A DNA stretch of 64,000 nucleotides from Pedobacter duraquae (GTDB taxonomy: Bacteria > Bacteroidota > Bacteroidia > Sphingobacteriales > Sphingobacteriaceae). Both the position numbers and the translations under genes were made by a program. The notes below the pieces were generated by a model. The model made no database searches. It was not told the DNA's origin and saw only the letters and a program-made list of their open reading frames with translations. Where the stretch lies: assembly GCF_004362245.1 (NCBI RefSeq), contig NZ_SNWM01000007.1, forward strand, positions 62,001-126,000. The letters run 5' to 3'. Below are positions 25,828-33,727 of the stretch, one piece after another. Each line of letters begins with the position of its first letter. Positions within the stretch are counted from its first letter, which is position 1.

Positions 25828-26820
25828 ATGGATACCTTAGAGGAGTTAAACAGCAAAGGATTTGTAGAGGAAAAGATTGATCCGACTTTAGATCTGTTTG
25901 AAGAAATTGAAAAACTTAAAAAAGAAAAAAATGCCATAGTCCTAGCCCACTATTACCAGGAACCGGACATTCAGGATATTGCCGATTATATCGGCGACAG
26001 TCTTGGATTGTCTCAGGAAGCAGCCAAAACTGAAGCAGATGTGATCGTTTTTGCCGGCGTACATTTCATGGCGGAAACAGCGAAAATTCTGTCGCCAGAA
26101 AAAACTGTTTTATTGCCAGATTTTAAGGCAGGATGTTCATTAGCAGACAGTTGTCCGCCACATTTGTTCAAGAAATTCAAGGAAAAATATCCTGATCATG
26201 TGGTGATTACTTACGTAAACTGTACTGCAGAACTTAAAGCATTAAGTGATATCGTATGTACTTCTACCAATGCGGTACAGATTGTAGAGAGCTTACCAAA
26301 AGATACGAAGATCATCTTTGGACCAGATAAAAATCTGGGTGCCTGGGTTGCTAAGAAAACAGGCAGAGATCTGGTATTGTGGAACGGTGCATGTATGGTA
26401 CATGAGATTTTTTCGAGAGAGAAAATAACTAAATTGAAGTCAAGACATCCGGAAGCGAAGTTTATTGCCCATCCGGAATGTGAAGAAGCAGTACTGGAAA
26501 TGGCCGATTATATAGGCTCTACAACAGGATTGCTCAAATACAGTATCAACAGTGATGCTAAAGAATTTATTGTAGCTACAGAAAGTGGAATTATCCACCA
26601 GATGGAGAAGGCAAACCCAACAAAAACTTTTATTCCGGCACCGCCGAATAATAACTGTGCTTGTAACGATTGCCCGTATATGAAGAGAAACACATTAGAG
26701 AAATTATATCTCTGTTTGAAAAATGGCCTGCCAGAGGTTACAGTACCTATGGATATTATTGAAAAAGCCAGAAAACCAATTGAAAGAATGCTGGAAATTT
26801 CAGCAAGCCTGGGTCTCTAG
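25828..26820 (+). CDS. nadA: Quinolinate synthase NadA
   Basis: A 330-residue [4Fe-4S] enzyme that makes quinolinate from iminoaspartate and DHAP. Early motif AIVLAHYYQEPDIQDIADYIGDSLGL and the conserved iron-sulphur cysteines occur in AGCSLADSCPP, NGACMVHEIF and NNNCACNDCPYM. Length fits the NadA family. The upstream gap (25430-25827) separates it from divergent nadB. thiL follows after 33 bases on the same strand. Confidence 0.97.
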   Translation: MDTLEELNSKGFVEEKIDPTLDLFEEIEKLKKEKNAIVLAHYYQEPDIQDIADYIGDSLGLSQEAAKTEADVIVFAGVHFMAETAKILSPEKTVLLPDFKAGCSLADSCPPHLFKKFKEKYPDHVVITYVNCTAELKALSDIVCTSTNAVQIVESLPKDTKIIFGPDKNLGAWVAKKTGRDLVLWNGACMVHEIFSREKITKLKSRHPEAKFIAHPECEEAVLEMADYIGSTTGLLKYSINSDAKEFIVATESGIIHQMEKANPTKTFIPAPPNNNCACNDCPYMKRNTLEKLYLCLKNGLPEVTVPMDIIEKARKPIERMLEISASLGL

Positions 26821-26853
26821 TCCCAGGTTGAATACAGTTTAGTTGAACAAAAT

Positions 26854-27897
26854 ATGTTTGAAAATAAAGAGCGTACAGATGTCGCAGAACTCGGCGAATT
26901 CGGGCTGATTAAACACCTGACTGAAAACTTCAAAGTTCGCCACGAGAGTAGCGTCAAAGGAATTGGCGATGACGCCGCAGTACTTAATTTTGAAGGTAAA
27001 GAGGTACTTATTTCTACAGACCTTTTGCTTGAGGGTATCCATTTTGACCTGGCATATGTACCATTGATGCATTTGGGCTATAAGGCAGTACAGGTTAATC
27101 TGAGTGATATTTATGCAATGAATGGTGTGGCAACCCAGATAACGGTTTCTATCGGCATATCGAGCAAGTTTCCGCTCGAGGCTGTAGAGGAAATCTATAA
27201 AGGAATTGAGCTGGCCTGCAATAAATTCAATATTGATGTGATCGGAGGAGATACTTCATCGAGCAAACAGGGCTTAGTGATTAGTGTAACTAGTATCGGT
27301 TACGCAGATAAAAAAGATATTGTTTATCGTAATGGAGCCGGTGAGGGTGATCTGATCTGCGTATCTGGTGATTTGGGTGGTGCTTATGTTGGACTGCAAA
27401 TTCTAGAAAGAGAGAAACAGATTTATCTGGAAAATCCTAATATTCAGCCAGATCTGGAGGGTAAGGATTATATTATTGAGCGTCAGCTTAAACCGGAAGG
27501 TCGCAGGGATATCGTTGATCTACTAGCCCAAATGGATATTTTGCCGACCTCAATGATCGACGTATCAGATGGTTTGGCATCAGAATTATTTCATATATGT
27601 ACGCAATCCGAAAAAGGTTGTACCATTTATGAAGAAAAATTACCGATAGATCCCATGACCTATGAGACTGCAAGGGAACTAGGTTTAGATCCAACAATTT
27701 GTGCATTAAACGGTGGTGAAGATTACGAATTGTTGTTTACTATTAAGCAATCAGATTATAGTAAGCTGAAAAACGATATTGATATTAGCGTAATCGGACA
27801 CATTACAGACCTGAATTCAGGTTGTAAAATGATATCAAAATCCAGTGTAGTTCATGAGCTAAAGGCTCAGGGATGGAATGCCTTTAAAAAATCATAA
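26854..27897 (+). CDS. thiL: Thiamine-monophosphate kinase ThiL
   Basis: A 347-residue AIR-synthase-fold kinase that phosphorylates thiamine monophosphate to thiamine diphosphate. It shows VKGIGDDAAVL near residue 33, STDLLLEGIHFDL, VIGGDTSSSKQGL, SGDLGGAYVGLQIL, MIDVSDGLASEL and ALNGGEDYELLF, the full ordered ThiL signature. No thiamine riboswitch was recognised upstream. The last 6 bases overlap the convergent rmuC gene. Confidence 0.95.
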   Translation: MFENKERTDVAELGEFGLIKHLTENFKVRHESSVKGIGDDAAVLNFEGKEVLISTDLLLEGIHFDLAYVPLMHLGYKAVQVNLSDIYAMNGVATQITVSIGISSKFPLEAVEEIYKGIELACNKFNIDVIGGDTSSSKQGLVISVTSIGYADKKDIVYRNGAGEGDLICVSGDLGGAYVGLQILEREKQIYLENPNIQPDLEGKDYIIERQLKPEGRRDIVDLLAQMDILPTSMIDVSDGLASELFHICTQSEKGCTIYEEKLPIDPMTYETARELGLDPTICALNGGEDYELLFTIKQSDYSKLKNDIDISVIGHITDLNSGCKMISKSSVVHELKAQGWNAFKKS

Positions 27898-29196
27898 GGT
27901 ATCCTCATGATCCAGGAATTTAGCATCGATATGCTTATTGGTTTTAGCGCCGAGTTTCCTGATCTTTTCGGCAGTATTGGACAAATTACCTGCCCCGGTA
28001 GATAATTTGTTCAATGCCTTGTCGTAACTCTCCTGACTCTGTCTGATGTTACGTCCAATCCCTTCCATATCCGTCAGGAAGCCCACAAACTTATCGTACA
28101 TGCTACCACTTAAACGGGCAATTTCCAATACATTTCTGTTCTGTCTTTCCTGTTTCCATATGCTTGATATGGTGCGTAACGTAGCCAGTAAGGTAGATGG
28201 ACTAACGAGTACCACTTTCCTATCCCAGGCGTAGTTAAACAATTCTGCGTCTGCCTGCACCGCCAGTCCGAAAGATGATTCTATCGGAATAAAAAGTAAT
28301 ACGAAGTCCGGAGAGCTGATCTGGTAAAGATCGTGGTAGTTCTTGCCCGAAAGATTCTGTATGTGACTTTTGATAGAAACAATATGCTGCTTCAAAAACA
28401 ATTCCCGGTCTTCTTCAGTATCTGCAGATACCAATCTCTCATAGGCTACAAGTGATACCTTTGCATCCACTACAATGTGTTTTTCATCAGGGAGGTCAAT
28501 TATCACATCCGGTTGCATCCGGTTGCCTTCAGCGTGCTGTAACGAAGCCTGAACACGATATTCCCTATCCTTAACCAAACCTGAGCGTTCAAGCACACGT
28601 TCCAGTATAAGTTCACCCCAGTTGCCCTGTTTCTTGCTATCTCCTTTTAATGCACGCGTTAGATTTCCAGCTTCTTCCTGTATCTGCTTACTCTGCAGCA
28701 TCAGCTGAGAAATTACCCCACGTAAAGTATTACGTTCATCAGATTCATCTTTATAAACTTTCTCAACTTTCTGCTCAAATGCCTTGATGTTCTCTTTCAG
28801 TGGAGTCAAGAGTAAATCCATGCTGCTCCTGTTCACCTCTGTAAATTTAGCGGTTTTTTCATCCAATATCTTAGTGGCAATCTGTTCAAATTCCATCCTT
28901 GATTTCTGCTGAAGTTCCATCAGATATTGAGCCTGCTCCTGCTGCTTGGTCAATTGTGCATTGAGATTTTCTTCGGCTCTAACAGCGCGGCTATGCGCCA
29001 GCATCAGGTCATCGCGTAAGTTAATTATTTCCTGCTCCAGTCTTAATTTCTCCTCCCGAAACGCTTGCTCAGCCTTGAAAAGTGCAGTGTCCTTCAAATC
29101 CAATAAAGCCTGGGAATTTCCTTGTCCTGATTTTTTTATTAAAAATATGATCAGCACACAAAGAATTAAAAGAAGGACGCACGCAACAATTTCCAT
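27892..29196 (-). CDS. rmuC: DNA recombination protein RmuC
   Basis: A 434-residue protein with one N-terminal membrane segment (VACVLLLILCVLIIFLI), a long coiled coil from about residue 25 to 170 and a C-terminal nuclease-like RmuC domain from about 190 (NWGELILERVLERSGL, VDAKVSLVAYERLV, SPSTLLATLRTISSIWKQE). RmuC limits inversions at repeats in E. coli and is thought to be a nuclease-like factor. The start is the first ATG, preceding the membrane segment. Confidence 0.93.
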   Translation of the reverse strand: MEIVACVLLLILCVLIIFLIKKSGQGNSQALLDLKDTALFKAEQAFREEKLRLEQEIINLRDDLMLAHSRAVRAEENLNAQLTKQQEQAQYLMELQQKSRMEFEQIATKILDEKTAKFTEVNRSSMDLLLTPLKENIKAFEQKVEKVYKDESDERNTLRGVISQLMLQSKQIQEEAGNLTRALKGDSKKQGNWGELILERVLERSGLVKDREYRVQASLQHAEGNRMQPDVIIDLPDEKHIVVDAKVSLVAYERLVSADTEEDRELFLKQHIVSIKSHIQNLSGKNYHDLYQISSPDFVLLFIPIESSFGLAVQADAELFNYAWDRKVVLVSPSTLLATLRTISSIWKQERQNRNVLEIARLSGSMYDKFVGFLTDMEGIGRNIRQSQESYDKALNKLSTGAGNLSNTAEKIRKLGAKTNKHIDAKFLDHEDTL

Positions 29197-29546
29197 TACT
29201 AATATTTTTATTAAAATTACGATTTTTGCTGATAAATATCAAATTATATTAGTAATTAAATATAACTTTATAAGCGTAAATTAGACTGATATCAGCGATA
29301 CAATAAGGTTTTAGTGTATTTTATTATAGACGATCTAATCTCCAAATAAAATAGCATGATCAAACCTATACATTTTGGTATTGTTTTAAATAAGTCTATA
29401 TATCAGTTATTTGTGTCGAATTTTCCGTTGATAAGTAAAAATATAAACGGTCTTATTTAAACAGATCTGCGATAGCCATAGTGTATTTTTGAAAAGAGGG
29501 AACGCTTTTTGATTCTGATTAGTCAGATGAAGTAAAGGAAAAGGAA
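29197..29546. other. Gene-free intergenic region
   Basis: About 350 AT-rich bases between divergent rmuC and the zinc peptidase gene. It contains CGTTGATAA at 29427-29435, a distant match to the DnaA-box-like motif of the nadB-nadA gap, but no terminator, RNA gene or credible ORF. Both flanking promoters presumably lie here. Confidence 0.6.
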
Positions 29547-30242
29547 ATGGAAACGTACATAGTTGTGATCATTCCCGTGCTGATAATAAGCATGTTTGTT
29601 CAATGGAGATTCAGGCATAAGTTTGCAGGCTATACGGAGATGCAGCTGAATTCCGGCTATTCCGGTGCTGAGGTAGCAGAAAAAATGCTGCAGGATAATG
29701 GTATTTTCAACGTAAAAGTGATGAGTACCGAAGGCAAGCTTACTGATCATTATAACCCGAAAGATAAGACCGTAAATCTAAGTACTGATGTTTATCATGG
29801 TAGAAGTGTTGCCGCGGCAGCTGTAGCAGCACATGAATGTGGGCATGCGATACAGGATACTATGGGCTACGACTGGCTTGAGTTGCGCTCAGATATGGTT
29901 CCTGTAGTTACCATAACTTCCAACCTCCTGCAATGGGTGATGATTCTTGGTGTGGCCCTCATTGCATTTACTGGCAACCCCTTTTTATTGGGAATTGGAG
30001 TAGTAGGACTTACGCTCGTAACAATCTTCAGTCTGATTACCCTTCCGGTAGAGCTTGATGCGAGTAAAAGAGCCTTAAGATGGCTTAAAAACAATCCCAA
30101 AGTAATGCCTTCTGAAAAAGAACATACCCAGGCAAAAGATGCCTTATGGTGGGCGGCTATGACTTACATTGTAGCTACGATAGGTGCGCTGGGAAATCTG
30201 GTTTACTATACCAGTATGTTATTTGGCCGTGGGCGTGATTAA
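29547..30242 (+). CDS. Zinc metallopeptidase, YugP-type membrane protein
   Basis: A 231-residue membrane protein with an N-terminal hydrophobic segment (VVIIPVLIISMFVQW), the zinc site VAAHECGHAIQD near residue 92 (HExxH), and several C-terminal membrane segments (LLQWVMILGVALIAF, LGIGVVGLTLVTIFSLIT). The ELDASKRAL region after these is conserved in the DUF/YugP family. The peptidase substrate is unknown. It converges with apaG with a 4-base overlap. Confidence 0.9.
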   Translation: METYIVVIIPVLIISMFVQWRFRHKFAGYTEMQLNSGYSGAEVAEKMLQDNGIFNVKVMSTEGKLTDHYNPKDKTVNLSTDVYHGRSVAAAAVAAHECGHAIQDTMGYDWLELRSDMVPVVTITSNLLQWVMILGVALIAFTGNPFLLGIGVVGLTLVTIFSLITLPVELDASKRALRWLKNNPKVMPSEKEHTQAKDALWWAAMTYIVATIGALGNLVYYTSMLFGRGRD

Positions 30243-30625
30243 TTAAGGCGGTAAGGTGCAATCAATTGAAATTCAGGAATGTCAACTTTAAATGCAGTGT
30301 CGTCAACTAAACGAACCATAGCATAATTTCCCTTCATACTACCTATTTCTGTAGTGATCTGACATCCTGAAACATACGCATGGGTTTGCCCAGGCTCTAT
30401 CACGGGCTGAACGCCGATAACACCTTCGCCTTCCACTTCTTTAATGGTACCATTAGAGTCAAAAATAAACCACTGTCTGCGCATCAGCTGGATGGCATAG
30501 TCAGACAGGTTTTCAATTTCGATCTTATATGCAAACATAAAAGCTTCGTCAGCAGGATTGGAATAAGCGTCCTGATAAACTGTCTCTACTGATATTTTTA
30601 CGCCTTGTGTGATTGCTGTAACCAT
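30239..30625 (-). CDS. apaG: ApaG domain protein
   Basis: A 128-residue protein of the ApaG family: an all-beta domain with VETVYQDAYSNP at the start, the YKIEIENLSDYAIQLMRRQWFIFDS strand pattern, VIGVQPVIEPGQTHAYVSG and GSMKGNYAMVR. ApaG has been linked to Co2+/Mg2+ efflux in early genetic work, but its biochemical role is not settled. It lies 34 bases from the dusB stop, so cotranscription is plausible. Length and motifs are typical. Confidence 0.93.
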   Translation of the reverse strand: MVTAITQGVKISVETVYQDAYSNPADEAFMFAYKIEIENLSDYAIQLMRRQWFIFDSNGTIKEVEGEGVIGVQPVIEPGQTHAYVSGCQITTEIGSMKGNYAMVRLVDDTAFKVDIPEFQLIAPYRLN

Positions 30626-30659
30626 GATATTAACCTTTATGCAATTCGTTTTTCAAAAA

Positions 30660-31667
30660 TCAAGCCATTTCGCGGATTGGTTCAATGTGCTGAAATTTAT
30701 CTGCCACTTCGTCAAGTAAAGCATGAATTGTCTCTATGTTCTCTTCTTTGACCAGCTGCATTCTGTAAGGTTTAAAGTCTGGTAATCCCTTAAAATAGTT
30801 GGCATAATGTCTTCTCATTTCAAAAACACCTACCCTCGGGCCTTTCCATTCAATCGATTTCTCAAAATGCGTTCTGCAAACAGAAACGCGTTCTTCTACA
30901 GAAGGACCGGCTAAAATTTCACCTGTGTTGAAGAAATGACGGATCTCTCTGAAAATCCAGGGATAGCCAATAGCTGCCCTGCCAATCATGATACCGTCCA
31001 CCTCATATTCCAATCTCCAGTCTGCAGCCTTACGGATACTGTCAACATCGCCATTCCCGAAAATAGGAATCTTGATCCTCGGATTTCTCTTAATTTCCCT
31101 GATCAAACTCCAGTCGGCAGCACCCTTATACATCTGTGCCCGGGTTCTACCATGGATAGTAAGTCCTTGGATACCAATATCCTGTAATCTTTCTGCTACT
31201 TCTTCTACATTTTTTGTGGTATCATCCCAACCGAGCCTGGTTTTAACAGTAACAGGTAAATGGGTGGCCTTCACTACGGCCTCTGTCATTTTTACCATTT
31301 TGTCGATATCCTGCAACAATGCGGAACCAGCGCCTCTGCAGGCAACCTGTTTAACGGGACATCCATAATTGATATCCATCAGATCGGGACCTGCCAATGT
31401 TGCTATTTCCGTAGCCTCACGCATATGATCAATCTCACTTCCGAAGATCTGGATGCCAATTGGGCGCTCGTATTCAAAAATATCAAGTTTCTGCCTGCTT
31501 TTGGCAGCATCACGGATAAGACCTTCCGAAGAAATAAATTCCGTATACATCAGATCAACCCCACTTTGCTTACACACATATCGGAACGGCGGGTCGCTCA
31601 CATCCTCCATCGGGGCAAGTAATAAGGGAAACTCCCCCAAATCTATATTTCCTATCTTTACAGACAT
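30660..31667 (-). CDS. dusB: tRNA-dihydrouridine synthase DusB
   Basis: A 335-residue FMN-dependent Dus-family enzyme that reduces uridine to dihydrouridine in tRNA. It starts with LLAPMEDVSDPPFRYVCK, has the active-site cysteine in INYGCPVKQVACRGAGSALL, then VTVKTRLGWDD, IHGRTRAQMYKG, and the late GRAAIGYPWIFREI. It is closest to the DusB subgroup. A TACCTTTG promoter element lies 30 bases upstream on its strand. Confidence 0.94.
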   Translation of the reverse strand: MSVKIGNIDLGEFPLLLAPMEDVSDPPFRYVCKQSGVDLMYTEFISSEGLIRDAAKSRQKLDIFEYERPIGIQIFGSEIDHMREATEIATLAGPDLMDINYGCPVKQVACRGAGSALLQDIDKMVKMTEAVVKATHLPVTVKTRLGWDDTTKNVEEVAERLQDIGIQGLTIHGRTRAQMYKGAADWSLIREIKRNPRIKIPIFGNGDVDSIRKAADWRLEYEVDGIMIGRAAIGYPWIFREIRHFFNTGEILAGPSVEERVSVCRTHFEKSIEWKGPRVGVFEMRRHYANYFKGLPDFKPYRMQLVKEENIETIHALLDEVADKFQHIEPIREMA

Positions 31668-31696
31668 TTTTCTATCTTCAAACCAAAATTTAAGTA

Positions 31697-31704
31697 CAAA
31701 GGTA
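31697..31704 (-). promoter_or_regulatory. -7 promoter element of dusB
   Basis: Minus-strand TACCTTTG matches TAnnTTTG in full and lies 29 bases before the dusB ATG. The opposite strand carries the start of the CPBP gene 15 bases away, so the short intergenic region serves both genes. Confidence 0.5.
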
Positions 31705-31719
31705 CAAATAATACAAATA

Positions 31720-32661
31720 ATGAACCTGATTCAAAGAAGCCGCGCAGAAAATAGTGCTTATGTACAGTTACTTATCCTTGGTGGATATGCCCTTGCTGGC
31801 GTTTTCATAGGTACGATCCTCAGCTTTGCAATACTTGCTGTACTGTACGGGCCAAATATATTGATGGATCCTGCAGGACTCATGAGCGGTGATCCAAAAT
31901 ACCTCGATGGATTAAAAATTGTGCAGATCCTGACTACTACGGGCCTTTTTATGGCACCAGCTATTGCGCTAGCCTGGACAGAAGGAAAAAAACTGGATGA
32001 TTTTTATGGCTTCAAAAAGCCACAGGCCTTACTGCTTTTATCAGTATTTGTAATCATGGCTGTTTCCTCACCGATTACAGAACTGACGGGATTGATTAAT
32101 CAAAAAATGACATTACCAGGAATTTTGAAGCCCCTGGAAAGCTGGATGCGGGAGAAAGAAGATGAAACGATGCGCATGACAATCGAGCTGCTCACCGTAA
32201 GAAAGCCCTGGGACTTTGCAGTCAATATGTTCATGATTGCCATACTTCCAGCCATCGCCGAAGAACTGATGTTCAGGGGTGGTATCCAGCGTTCGCTAAC
32301 CCGCATGGCAGGCAACCCACATGTAGCAATCTGGTTGTCGGCAATTATTTTCAGCGCCATCCACGTGCAGTTTTTTGGATTCATCCCCAGGATGTTACTG
32401 GGTGCCCTTTTTGGATATATTTATTTCTGGACAAGGAGTTTGTGGTACACCATGTTTGCCCATTTCCTGAATAATGGCTATGCTGTATGCCTGGCGCTTT
32501 ACCTGCAAAAACATAATATGCCGCTTAATTCGGCCGATAATACCAGTAATTTCAATTGGATAGGTTATGGCATCAGCATCCTTTTAACCATCTTTGCCCT
32601 ATATTATTTTAAAAAACAAACAACATCACATGGAAAACAACTGGACCAAGGTCTTCTCTAG
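31720..32661 (+). CDS. CPBP family intramembrane endopeptidase
   Basis: A 313-residue multi-pass membrane protein with the CPBP/Abi motifs EELMFRGGIQRSL, HVQFFGFIPRMLLGALFG and FAHFLNNGYAV, which carry the catalytic Glu and His pairs. The family includes Rce1-like CAAX proteases and bacteriocin-immunity proteins. I start it at the ATG at 31720 (MNLIQRSRAENSA), because an upstream in-frame start would overlap the divergent dusB. It overlaps the next gene (DUF2007) by 32 bases. Confidence 0.85.
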   Translation: MNLIQRSRAENSAYVQLLILGGYALAGVFIGTILSFAILAVLYGPNILMDPAGLMSGDPKYLDGLKIVQILTTTGLFMAPAIALAWTEGKKLDDFYGFKKPQALLLLSVFVIMAVSSPITELTGLINQKMTLPGILKPLESWMREKEDETMRMTIELLTVRKPWDFAVNMFMIAILPAIAEELMFRGGIQRSLTRMAGNPHVAIWLSAIIFSAIHVQFFGFIPRMLLGALFGYIYFWTRSLWYTMFAHFLNNGYAVCLALYLQKHNMPLNSADNTSNFNWIGYGISILLTIFALYYFKKQTTSHGKQLDQGLL

Positions 32662-32845
32662 CGAAGATGCTATTACCGCCGAGATCATCAAACAAAGCCT
32701 GATAGAAAACGATATCCCTGCAGTAGTATTAAATCAGCAGGATTCTTCCTATAAAGTTTTTGGACTCAACAATGTGATGGTGCAGAATGAGAATGTAGAA
32801 AGAGCAAAGGCGCATATCGAAGCAGACAGCAGCAATGAAGACTAG
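32630..32845 (+). CDS. DUF2007 domain protein
   Basis: A 71-residue protein with the DUF2007 fold pattern: WTKVFSSEDAITAEIIKQSLIENDIPAVVLNQ followed by GLNNVMVQNENVERAKAHIE. The family is labelled a putative signal-transducing protein, but no function is proven. The ATG at 32630 (MENNWTKVF) is chosen because it starts the domain. It overlaps the CPBP gene by 32 bases and the cdsA start by 11 bases, a compact operon. Confidence 0.85.
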   Translation: MENNWTKVFSSEDAITAEIIKQSLIENDIPAVVLNQQDSSYKVFGLNNVMVQNENVERAKAHIEADSSNED

Positions 32846-33644
32846 GGCAATCACAGCATTTTTCTTTACCATCGTTATGTTGGCTTCAGTACTGCTGGGC
32901 GGAACGGTGTTTACCTTATTTTACCTTGTTTTAAGCCTGCTGAGCCTATCTGAATTTTATAAGCTCGTTAAAAAGGCAGAGGTAAAGCCACATTTGCTAC
33001 TGGGCTATCTTGCCGGATTGTTCCTGTTCGGAGGCCTCGCAGCCCGCCAGTTTTTTAACCTGGATAGTAAATATCTCCTGTTAATTATCCCCGCTATCTT
33101 TGGTGTTTTTATAGCCGAATTATACCGTAAGGAAAAGAACCCCTTCACCAATATCGGTTATACGTTTCTGGGTCTTATCCTCGTGATGATCCCTTTCAGT
33201 TTTTATTATGCCCTTGGCTTTATCAAGGATAGCGAAGTATATAATTTCCATTTCCCGCTGGCATTTATGCTGATGCTTTGGGCAAGTGATACCGGTGCTT
33301 ACCTGTTTGGCAGAAAACTGGGAAAGAACAAACTGTTCGAGCGTCATTCGCCTAAAAAAACCTGGGAAGGTTTTGCCGGTGGTGTCTTTGTAAGCGTCCT
33401 TGTAGGCTTGATCGTTTCATTCTTCTTTAAGGAAGTGAATGGTTTTGTATGGGCAGGCATGGCTGTGCTGATTGTATGCTTTGGAACAATCGGCGACCTG
33501 GTAGAATCCATGTTGAAGAGAAGTCTCGATGTGAAAGATTCGGGAACGCTGTTGCCAGGCCATGGGGGCTTGTTGGATAGGTTTGACGGTCTGCTGATCG
33601 CTGCACCTATAGTTTTTGCCTATTTATACCTCGTTTTGTACTAA
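32835..33644 (+). CDS. cdsA: Phosphatidate cytidylyltransferase CdsA
   Basis: A 269-residue membrane enzyme making CDP-diacylglycerol, the entry point to phospholipids. It has about seven hydrophobic segments and the diagnostic C-terminal signature SMLKRSLDVKDSGTLLPGHG followed by GLLDRFDGLL, with GDLVE just before and SDTGAYLFGRKLGKNK earlier. It overlaps the DUF2007 gene upstream by 11 bases. Its partner psd lies far away at 58.7 kb. Confidence 0.96.
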   Translation: MKTRAITAFFFTIVMLASVLLGGTVFTLFYLVLSLLSLSEFYKLVKKAEVKPHLLLGYLAGLFLFGGLAARQFFNLDSKYLLLIIPAIFGVFIAELYRKEKNPFTNIGYTFLGLILVMIPFSFYYALGFIKDSEVYNFHFPLAFMLMLWASDTGAYLFGRKLGKNKLFERHSPKKTWEGFAGGVFVSVLVGLIVSFFFKEVNGFVWAGMAVLIVCFGTIGDLVESMLKRSLDVKDSGTLLPGHGGLLDRFDGLLIAAPIVFAYLYLVLY

Positions 33645-33727
33645 CTGCTGTAACAAATCGGTAACAGCCATACAATCAAAAGGTTTCTGATCTATATTTA
33701 CTCTACCTAAATTAATACAGATCAATT

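Noticed and set aside
26821..26853. Thiamine riboswitch before thiL
   Set aside because: The 33-base gap is far too short and has no TPP-box sequence.
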